Of a stretch of DNA of 25,470 nucleotides, positions 1 through 6,315 are shown in pieces. The stretch's first letter is position 1. The number at the start of each line of letters is the position of its first letter. The DNA is from an uncultured Collinsella sp. (GTDB lineage: Bacteria > Actinomycetota > Coriobacteriia > Coriobacteriales > Coriobacteriaceae), in the NCBI GenBank assembly GCA_902464175.1, contig CABQHZ010000020.1:1-25470 (forward strand). The letters are read 5' to 3'. A program made the translations under genes and the position numbers. The notes under the pieces were generated by a model. The model was given only the letters and a program-made list of their open reading frames with translations, was not told the origin of the DNA and did not search any database.

Positions 1-23
1 CGAGCGGGGGCTCCTATCTTTTT
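1..23 (+). terminator. Possible end of an upstream gene's terminator
   Basis: A short hairpin GAGC-GGGG-GCTC (2-13) is followed by a T-rich stretch ending in five T's (19-23). The window starts here, so the stem may be longer than can be seen. It would end transcription of a gene to the left. The call is weak because only four base pairs are visible. Confidence 0.3.
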
Positions 24-102
24 AGTGCCCTCGGATTGGGTCATAGTGTCTGTCGTTGCCAAAACATCGACGTTGTGGCAGATGCCAACGACTATCCCCT
101 TT

Positions 103-171
103 AAGTTGCGGTGGAATAGGGACTAAATGGGAGTCTCAGAGGCCAAAAGAGTCCCTATTCCACCGCAACTT
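103..171. repeat. Perfect 22-bp inverted repeat (palindromic element)
   Basis: The arms 103-124 and 150-171 are exact reverse complements over 22 bases, separated by a 25-base spacer. The right arm contains GTCCCTATTCCACCGCAACT. No T-run follows, so it does not look like an intrinsic terminator, and it ends only 58 bp before the cutC start codon. A long perfect palindrome of this size in an intergenic region is typical of a dispersed MITE- or REP-like element. That it is multicopy is an inference; only one copy is in this window. Confidence 0.7.
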
Positions 172-229
172 CATGGGGGTGTGTGACAATGCCCGTCGGA
201 AAACATCTGCTGTCTTTGGGGGTCTATCT

Positions 230-907
230 ATGCTGTACGAGTTTTGTGCCGAGAACTTTGAGCGGGTGCCGGCGGCTATCGATGCCGGTGCAAGGCGTAT
301 CGAGCTGTGCGACAACCTTGCCGTCGGTGGCACCACGCCTTCGGCCGGCGTCATCAGCGCTGCGGTCAACTATGCTCACGAGCATGACGCGCGAGTGATG
401 TGCATGATTCGACCGCGTGGCGGCGACTTTCATTACGGCCAGGACGAGCTGCGCATGATGGAGATGGATCTGGGCCTTGCCGTGAGCGCCGGCGTTGACG
501 GCCTGGTCTTTGGATGCTGCAAGCCCTGTGCCGGCGGCTGGGTGCTCGACGAGCTCACCCTCGGCGCCCTCGTGATGGCTGCGGGCTGCGCGACCGAGGA
601 GTGCAAGCGCGAGTCCCTTGACGTCACCTTTCACATGGCCTTTGACCAGCTCTCGCCCGAGGCCCAGCTCGATGCGATTGACACGCTTGCCGACTGCGGC
701 GTTACGCGCATCCTGACGCATGGCGGCGCGGCCGGCACGCCGATTGAGGACAACTTCGATCACCTGGCTCGTTTAATCGAGTATGCGGGCGATCGCTTGA
801 CCATCCTTCCCGGCGGCGGCATCACTACGGCAAATCGCGACGCGGTCGTGGCGGCGCTAGGTGTCTCCGAGCTCCATGGCACCAAGATTGTGCCACTGGA
901 GGTATAA
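230..907 (+). CDS. cutC: CutC family protein
   Basis: The 225-residue product has the CutC TIM-barrel pattern: an N-terminal strand LYEFCAENFE, then GARRIELCDNLAVGGTTPS, the IRPRGGDF motif, GVDGLVFG, VTFHMAFDQ and a C-terminal ILPGGGI. E. coli CutC is about 248 residues, so this is near full length. The frame is open upstream to 56, but family members begin just before the first strand, so ATG 230 is preferred; a GGGGG stretch 7-8 bases upstream is a modest ribosome site. The extension would also run through the 22-bp palindrome. CutC was named for copper homeostasis in E. coli, but its biochemical role is unsettled. It ends 3 bp before the next gene, suggesting co-transcription and translational coupling. 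Confidence 0.9.
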   Translation: MLYEFCAENFERVPAAIDAGARRIELCDNLAVGGTTPSAGVISAAVNYAHEHDARVMCMIRPRGGDFHYGQDELRMMEMDLGLAVSAGVDGLVFGCCKPCAGGWVLDELTLGALVMAAGCATEECKRESLDVTFHMAFDQLSPEAQLDAIDTLADCGVTRILTHGGAAGTPIEDNFDHLARLIEYAGDRLTILPGGGITTANRDAVVAALGVSELHGTKIVPLEV

Positions 908-910
908 CCC

Positions 911-1708
911 GTGGCGCTGGTATTTGACGTTCAGCAGGCGAGCGGCAAGCCTGACGATAATCGTCGCCCTGGCACCGCGTGCCCCTTTTGCGACACGGAG
1001 GGGCTTGCCAACATCATCGAGCGCGATGGTGACTGCATCTGGCTCGAGAATAAGTTCAAGACCTTGCGGGCCACCCGTCAGACCGTATTGATCGAGTCGG
1101 CCAATCACGACGCTGACCTGGTGACCTATGAACCGGGTGAGCTGCATCATGTGATGCGGTTTGCCCTGGGGTGTTGGCAGCAGATGATTGACTCCCAACA
1201 GTATCGCAGCGTCCTTATGTACAAGAACAAAGGCCCGCTTTCGGGCGGCAGCCTCGTCCATCCACACATGCAGATTGTGGGCTTGGAACAGGAGGACGGT
1301 TATGCAGCACTAGCCCCCGCCAACTTCGAAGGCATCGATGTTTGGCAGCGGGGAAGGGTCGCGGTCAATATCTCGATCGAGCCGATCATGGGATTCTTTG
1401 AGGTCAACGTCTCGGCCCCACAGGGAATCGCCGCCAGCGACGACGCGCACGACCAAGCCGAGGCCGATCTATTCGCCGATGCGATTCAAGTGGCCCTACG
1501 CTATATCCTTCACGAGCACCACGGCGGTCGCGCGGAGTCGTACAACTTGTTCTTCTACCACATGGACGGCCGAACCATCGCCAAGGCACTTCCGCGTTGG
1601 GTGGTATCGCCCTACTTTGTGGGCTATCGTCTGGCCCAGGTCAATGCCGAGACCACGCTCGATATCGATGCAGAGCGCCTGCGCGCACATCTGGAAGCGC
1701 TCGCGTAG
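911..1708 (+). CDS. GalT/HIT-like protein (DUF4931-type nucleotidyltransferase)
   Basis: This 265-residue protein resembles the galactose-1-phosphate uridylyltransferase branch of the HIT superfamily. It has a CPFC zinc-knuckle-like motif at residues 24-27 and the GalT catalytic signature HPHMQ at 117-121 inside YKNKGPLSGGSLVHPHMQI; the middle histidine would carry the nucleotidyl group. It is shorter than classical GalT (about 350) and fits the DUF4931-type single-gene members, so the sugar substrate is unknown. The start is GTG 911, three bases after the cutC stop, with no strong ribosome site of its own, which suggests translation coupled to cutC. No galK or galE is nearby, so a Leloir-pathway role is not supported by context. 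Confidence 0.8.
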   Translation: MALVFDVQQASGKPDDNRRPGTACPFCDTEGLANIIERDGDCIWLENKFKTLRATRQTVLIESANHDADLVTYEPGELHHVMRFALGCWQQMIDSQQYRSVLMYKNKGPLSGGSLVHPHMQIVGLEQEDGYAALAPANFEGIDVWQRGRVAVNISIEPIMGFFEVNVSAPQGIAASDDAHDQAEADLFADAIQVALRYILHEHHGGRAESYNLFFYHMDGRTIAKALPRWVVSPYFVGYRLAQVNAETTLDIDAERLRAHLEALA

Positions 1709-1717
1709 CAAGGCGAG

Positions 1718-1736
1718 CGTCCGCGCACTGCGGACG
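1718..1736. terminator. Hairpin between convergent genes
   Basis: A perfect 7-bp stem CGTCCGC/GCGGACG with a 5-base loop sits in the 30-bp gap between the two convergent genes. There is no T-run on either side, so it is at best a weak bidirectional terminator or a 3'-end stabiliser. Confidence 0.3.
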
Positions 1737-1738
1737 GC

Positions 1739-2737
1739 CTAGCGTGCCATTGCGTCGCGGCCGGCCTCGACCCGCTTGCGCTGAGCGGCACGCTCCTCGC
1801 CGGTCAGGCGCTCAAAGAGATGTCCGATAATCGAGGCCAGCACCTGCTGGAACAGCGTGCCGCACATGACGGGGAACACGACCTCGCCGGGAAAATACTG
1901 CGTGGCGATGACGGCGCCCGAAGAGATATTGCGCATGCCACAGGTAAAGCACATGGTGGTCGTCTCGCCATACGGCAGGTGCAGGACGCGTGCGACGAGA
2001 ATGCCGATGATAAAGCCGCTGATGGCGAACACCAGGATAAAGAGCGCGACTTCCAGGCGCTCGGTGTTCATATGCAGCACGTACTCGCTCATAGCGGTGG
2101 AGTTGGACGCGATGACGCCCATCATCATAAACTTGCAGGCGGGCGATAGCGTGGGGGAAAGCTTCTCGTGCCCCCATCCGCGCGTAAGTTCGTTGATCAC
2201 GATACCGAGTACAGCAGGGATGGCGATCATAAAGGCCATGTTCTGCATCATGCTCGGCACGTCGATTGAGACAGTGGCGCCCAACAGGAGTTTGAGCGTG
2301 AGCGGAATCGTCACAGGTGAGATGACCGAGGACGTCAGGATGATGGTGAGCGCGAGCGGGCCGTTGCCGCCGAACATGCTAATCCACATAAAGGCAGTGA
2401 CTGCCACGGGTACGCTGTACTCGAGCACAATGCCGCAGACAAGGTTGGGGTTGGAACCAAAGAACAACGACCCCATGGCATAGGCTGCGATAGGGATGAA
2501 CACTGCCGAGACCAACAGCGCCAGAATCAGGTGTAGCGGACGACGGAATACCTCGGCCACCTGATGGAAGGTGTTGCTCAGTGCGCCCTGAAACGTCATA
2601 AAGGCAAACAGGGTGGGCACGATGGGCTTGAGCACACCGATCTGCTGGGGAAAGAGCACGCCGAGTGCCACGCAATTCGGGACGATGACCTGCATGTGCC
2701 CCGCGAGAAACTTACCCAGTCCAACCCATTGCTTCAT
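1739..2737 (-). CDS. Bile acid:sodium symporter family transporter
   Basis: The 332-residue, strongly hydrophobic product has about nine or ten membrane segments and the layout of the BASS/SBF family. A conserved helix carries LEYSVPVAVTAFMWISMFGG, and a late segment TCGMRNISSGAVIATQYF corresponds to the family's glycine/asparagine-rich substrate or sodium site. Members carry bile acids, pantoate, pyruvate or other organic anions with sodium; the substrate cannot be read from sequence. The frame stays open to 2956, but the extra 73 residues are not membrane-like and cross the divergent promoter region. ATG 2737 (MKQWVGLGKF) has AGGGA just upstream and is preferred. It is monocistronic and convergent with the GalT-like gene. 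Confidence 0.85.
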   Translation of the reverse strand: MKQWVGLGKFLAGHMQVIVPNCVALGVLFPQQIGVLKPIVPTLFAFMTFQGALSNTFHQVAEVFRRPLHLILALLVSAVFIPIAAYAMGSLFFGSNPNLVCGIVLEYSVPVAVTAFMWISMFGGNGPLALTIILTSSVISPVTIPLTLKLLLGATVSIDVPSMMQNMAFMIAIPAVLGIVINELTRGWGHEKLSPTLSPACKFMMMGVIASNSTAMSEYVLHMNTERLEVALFILVFAISGFIIGILVARVLHLPYGETTTMCFTCGMRNISSGAVIATQYFPGEVVFPVMCGTLFQQVLASIIGHLFERLTGEERAAQRKRVEAGRDAMAR

Positions 2738-2898
2738 ATATCCCTGCGACTCCCTTTGCCCATGAATGCATATGAATGGATATGCTAGACGCTTGCATGC
2801 GTTCGTGCGGCAGAAACGCTCGAATATTTCGAGGATGTTGCCGCCTTTGTTTGCCGAAACCACGGCGCACTGCGGCGTTTTGCGTCCGTGCTGCACGG

Positions 2899-2904
2899 TA
2901 TAAT
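2899..2904 (+). promoter_or_regulatory. Candidate -10 box for the recJ fusion gene
   Basis: An exact TATAAT lies 57 bp before the possible leader ORF and 109 bp before the preferred recJ start. The matching -35 region around 2877-2883 is poor (GTTTTG), so the promoter is assigned mainly on the perfect -10 and on its place between two divergent genes. Confidence 0.5.
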
Positions 2905-2922
2905 AAATCCGTTCAACAGATC

Positions 2923-2940
2923 TGCCTGCCGAAGCGGGCA
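2923..2940 (+). other. 5'-UTR hairpin upstream of recJ
   Basis: TGCCTGC-CGAA-GCGGGCA forms a 7-bp stem (one U-G pair) with a CGAA loop, just after the TATAAT box and before the AGAGGA ribosome site of the small upstream ORF. It could stabilise the transcript start. There is no T-run, so it is not a terminator. Confidence 0.4.
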
Positions 2941-2960
2941 TACACAGAGGACTCATCGCT

Positions 2961-3026
2961 ATGAACCGTGAGAGGTATCGCAGCGACCTGCCCCTATCGG
3001 GGGTGGGCGCCTATGTCATCGCTTAA
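2961..3026 (+). CDS. Possible 21-codon upstream ORF overlapping recJ
   Basis: ATG 2961 has a good ribosome site (AGAGGA, 8 bases upstream) and opens a 21-codon frame beginning MNRERYRSDL and ending at TAA 3024-3026. It overlaps the preferred recJ start (ATG 3013) by 14 bp in a different frame. That arrangement is typical of a leader peptide that delivers ribosomes to the downstream start. No family is recognised, and the peptide may be only a regulatory device or chance. An alternative is that GTG 2968, in the recJ frame, uses the same ribosome site. Confidence 0.35.
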   Translation: MNRERYRSDLPLSGVGAYVIA

Positions 3027-6000
3027 GACGACGCATCGCTGGGCGGTCGCTCAGCAAAATCCCGAGCTCGAAAAGGAGCTTTCGGCTGGCCTGGGCATTC
3101 CCGGGCTGGTGGCGCGCATTATGGTCGCGCACGGCATTGGCTCCATCGAGGAGGGCCAACTGTTTTTGACGCCTTCGCTCGACCGCGATTGGGCCGACCC
3201 GCTCATTATTCCGGGTATGTCGGTCGTTGCCGACCGCGTTGAGCGTGCTATTCGCAACCACGAACATATTGCCGTCTTCGGCGATTTTGATGTCGACGGC
3301 ATTACGTCGACCTGCCTGCTGACCGAGGCGCTGCGTACGTTTGGCGCCGATGCCACGCCGTTTATTCCGCATCGCTTTGACGAGGGCTATGGCCTGTCGC
3401 GCGCGGCGCTCGACCGCGTTAATGAGCTTGCTCATCCTCAGCTGATCGTGACCGTCGATAACGGCATCGCCGCCAAGGAAGAGGTTTCCTATCTGGAGAG
3501 CCTGGGGATCGATTTGGTGGTCACGGACCATCACGAGCCGTCCGACCAGGTGCCGCAGGGCGTGCCCCTGACCGATCCTAAGCTCGAGGACGAGGGTCCC
3601 TCGCGTGAGCTTGCCGGTGCCGGTGTGGCGCTCAAGCTGGTGCAGGTCCTGGGCGAGCGTCTGGGCAAGCCGTCGTATTGGCGTTCGCTGATCGAGGTCG
3701 CTGCGCTGGGTACCGTGTCCGACATGATGCCGCTCACGCCTGAGAACCGCGCGCTGGTTGCCGAGGGCATTCAGCAGATGCGCGTGACCGCCCGTCCCGG
3801 CTATATCGCGCTGGCTGCGCTCGCCAAGGCCGACCTTTCCAGCATTACGGCCGATGGCCTGTCGTTTTCGCTCATTCCCCGCCTGAACGCTGCCGGCCGC
3901 ATGGCCGATCCCAAGCTGGCGCTCGATTTGCTGCTTGCCCGCGATCCTATCGAGGCAAGCGCGCTGGCGGCCGAACTCGAGGAGATCAACCGTCAGCGCC
4001 GCGAGATCGAGGCGGAGCTCACGCGCGATGCCATGACAAAGGTCGAGGAGACCTATGACGGCGGTCGTGCGATCGTCGTGGGCGGCGAGGGCTGGCACGA
4101 GGGCGTCAAGGGTATCGTGGCAAGCCGCCTGACCAACCGCTATCACGTGCCGGCGCTGCTGTTCTCGATCGAGGACGGTATCGCACGCGGCTCGGGCCGC
4201 TCAGTGGGCAAGGTTAACCTGTTCGACGCCGTCGAGCGCTGCTCCGACCTGCTGATTCGTCGTGGCGGTCATGCCGGCGCGGTAGGCGTGACTATCGAGG
4301 CATCTAAGCTCGATGAGTTCCGTCGCCGCCTTTCTGCCGTGCTGTCCGAGCTTCCTGCCGAGGATTTTGAGGACACCGATGAGGTCGCGGCTACCGTCAA
4401 CCTCTCGGAGCTCAGCATCGAGACCATCGAGCAGATTTCCCGCCTTGAGCCGTTTGGCCAGGGCAACAAGGTGCCTCTGTTGGCCGCCGAGGGCGTGACG
4501 ATGTGCGATCGCGCCGTGGTGGGCAAAACCGGCGAGCACATGCGCTTTGTGGCGACGGATGGCGCCGCGAGCGTGCCGGCCATCATGTTTCGCGTGCCGC
4601 AGATTGATAAGCTCATCAATTGCGATAGCGCGGTCGACTTGGTGTTCGAGGCTGTGGCCGAGCATTGGCAGGGCCGCGTGAAGCCCAAGCTCATGATCAA
4701 GGATGTCCTAGTCCGCGATACCGCGGCGCCCAACGTTGACGATCCGGCATGCGAGCTTCGCCGTGGCATGCAGCCGGCAGACTCCGGCCTGCGTCTGGAG
4801 TCGCGTAAGCGCGAAACGCTTGCTCAGCTTTCCTATACCGAGCTCACGCGTTCGCTCATCCATAGCTTTATCGGGTCGAACCAACCACACCGTGCTCAGG
4901 TCGAGGCGCTCGACGCCTTGGCCGATCATCAAAGTGTTCTTGCCGTTATGGGAACGGGCCGCGGCAAGTCGCTCATCTTCCATGTCCATGCGGCGCGCGA
5001 GGCGGTCCTTCGCGGGCGTGCGAGCATTTTTGTCTATCCGCTGCGCGCGCTCGTTGCCGACCAGGCCTACCACCTCTCGTCGACGATGGCCGCGCTCGGC
5101 ATTGGCGTTGGCGTGCTGACGGGCGAGACCGTCGAGGCGGTCCGCGACGACGTGTTTGCCGGTCTTGCTTCGGGCCGCATCGGTATTGTGCTCACGACGC
5201 CCGAATTTCTGTCCATTCACCGCGAGCGCTTCGCACGTTCGGGCCGCATCGGGTTTGTCGTTATCGACGAGGCGCACCATGCCGGTCTTGCCAAGGGCGG
5301 CGACCGCAGCGCATACCTCGACATGCCCGAGATTCTTAAAGCCCTGGGCGACCCGGTCGTTATGGCAGCGACAGCCACCGCGACGACTCCGGTCGTGGCC
5401 GAGCTCGCCCGCATGCTGCCGATTACCCGCACAGTGGTCGACGAGACGGTGCGCGAGAACCTGCAGCTCGAGGACGATCGCGATCTTGCGAGCCGCGAGA
5501 ACCGCCTGGTGTCCATTGTGGCGAAGGGGGAGAAGACCGTCATCTACGTCAACTCGCGCGACCAGTCCGTGGCGCTTGCCAAGACGCTGCGCAAGCGCGT
5601 GCCCGATTGCGCGACCCGCATTGCGTTCTATAACGCGGGGCTTGCGCGCTCCGATCGCCGCCGTGTGGAGGAGGCGTTCCGAGACGGAAGCCTTAGCTGC
5701 ATCGTTTCGACCTCTGCCTTTGGCGAGGGCGTGAATCTGCCCGATATTCGCCATGTCGTGCTCTACCACATGCCGTTTGGCGCTATCGAGTTCAACCAGA
5801 TGAGCGGGCGCGCCGGCCGCGATGGGCAGCCCGCCGTGATCCATCTGCTCTATTCGTCGCGCGACGCCCGCATTAACGAGCGCCTGCTCGACTGCTATGC
5901 GCCCGAGCGCGATGAGCTCGTCACGCTCTATCGCGCGCTGCAGACTATGTGGCGCTCCAACCGCGGCAAGACCGGGGACGACTCGTTTAGCGCGAGCGAT

Positions 6001-6300
6001 ATCGACATCGCGCAGATGTGCCTTGCCATCGATGCCCGCACGCCGGTCGACGAGCGTTCGGTGGCAAGCGGTCTGGGAATCTTCGAAGAGCTTGGTTTCT
6101 GCCGCGTTTCGGGATTTGATGACACACGTCGCATTGCGATGGCCGAAAACCCCGGCCGTGTGCAATTGAGCAGGTCAATTCGATATTTGGAGGGTCTGCG
6201 CTCACGCATGGAGTTCTCGGCTTTCCGGAGCTGGGCGCTCGATTCGTGCGCTTCTGATATGCTAGCCAAAGTTAACCGCCCGATCGTACCGCGGGCCTAG
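3013..6300 (+). CDS. recJ: RecJ single-strand exonuclease fused to a DEAH-type helicase
   Basis: The 1095-residue protein is about twice the usual RecJ length. The first half is RecJ: DFDVDG at 91-96 and TDHH with D172-H173-H174 (DHH phosphoesterase, manganese ligands), then a DHHA1 part with GWHEGVKGIVASR near 360 and GGHAGA at 418-423, then an OB-like region. The second half is a superfamily 2 helicase: Walker A GTGRGKS (647-653), DEAH (752-755), and motif VI QMSGRAGR (929-936). The C-terminal tail looks winged-helix-like; no RecQ zinc cysteines are visible. RecJ degrades 5' single strands in recombination and repair, usually with RecQ unwinding for it, so the fusion would join both steps in one chain. 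ATG 3013 (MSSLKTTHRW) is chosen with GGGGGTGGG upstream; GTG 2968 is the alternative. The next gene, rel, starts 15 bp downstream. Confidence 0.9.
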   Translation: MSSLKTTHRWAVAQQNPELEKELSAGLGIPGLVARIMVAHGIGSIEEGQLFLTPSLDRDWADPLIIPGMSVVADRVERAIRNHEHIAVFGDFDVDGITSTCLLTEALRTFGADATPFIPHRFDEGYGLSRAALDRVNELAHPQLIVTVDNGIAAKEEVSYLESLGIDLVVTDHHEPSDQVPQGVPLTDPKLEDEGPSRELAGAGVALKLVQVLGERLGKPSYWRSLIEVAALGTVSDMMPLTPENRALVAEGIQQMRVTARPGYIALAALAKADLSSITADGLSFSLIPRLNAAGRMADPKLALDLLLARDPIEASALAAELEEINRQRREIEAELTRDAMTKVEETYDGGRAIVVGGEGWHEGVKGIVASRLTNRYHVPALLFSIEDGIARGSGRSVGKVNLFDAVERCSDLLIRRGGHAGAVGVTIEASKLDEFRRRLSAVLSELPAEDFEDTDEVAATVNLSELSIETIEQISRLEPFGQGNKVPLLAAEGVTMCDRAVVGKTGEHMRFVATDGAASVPAIMFRVPQIDKLINCDSAVDLVFEAVAEHWQGRVKPKLMIKDVLVRDTAAPNVDDPACELRRGMQPADSGLRLESRKRETLAQLSYTELTRSLIHSFIGSNQPHRAQVEALDALADHQSVLAVMGTGRGKSLIFHVHAAREAVLRGRASIFVYPLRALVADQAYHLSSTMAALGIGVGVLTGETVEAVRDDVFAGLASGRIGIVLTTPEFLSIHRERFARSGRIGFVVIDEAHHAGLAKGGDRSAYLDMPEILKALGDPVVMAATATATTPVVAELARMLPITRTVVDETVRENLQLEDDRDLASRENRLVSIVAKGEKTVIYVNSRDQSVALAKTLRKRVPDCATRIAFYNAGLARSDRRRVEEAFRDGSLSCIVSTSAFGEGVNLPDIRHVVLYHMPFGAIEFNQMSGRAGRDGQPAVIHLLYSSRDARINERLLDCYAPERDELVTLYRALQTMWRSNRGKTGDDSFSASDIDIAQMCLAIDARTPVDERSVASGLGIFEELGFCRVSGFDDTRRIAMAENPGRVQLSRSIRYLEGLRSRMEFSAFRSWALDSCASDMLAKVNRPIVPRA

Positions 6301-6315
6301 GGGAAGGGGACCTCG

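Noticed and set aside
2738..2956. 73-residue extension of the bile acid symporter-family protein
   Set aside because: It is not hydrophobic, crosses the TATAAT box of the divergent gene, and ATG 2737 has its own ribosome site.
3016..6165. Long minus-strand open frames (376 and 485 codons) inside the recJ fusion
   Set aside because: They lie opposite a gene with complete motifs, are rich in H, R and A as expected for GC-rich shadow frames, and show no family pattern.
6256..6261. TATGCT as a separate rel promoter at the end of recJ
   Set aside because: No -35 partner at suitable spacing and it lies in conserved coding sequence; co-transcription explains rel equally well.
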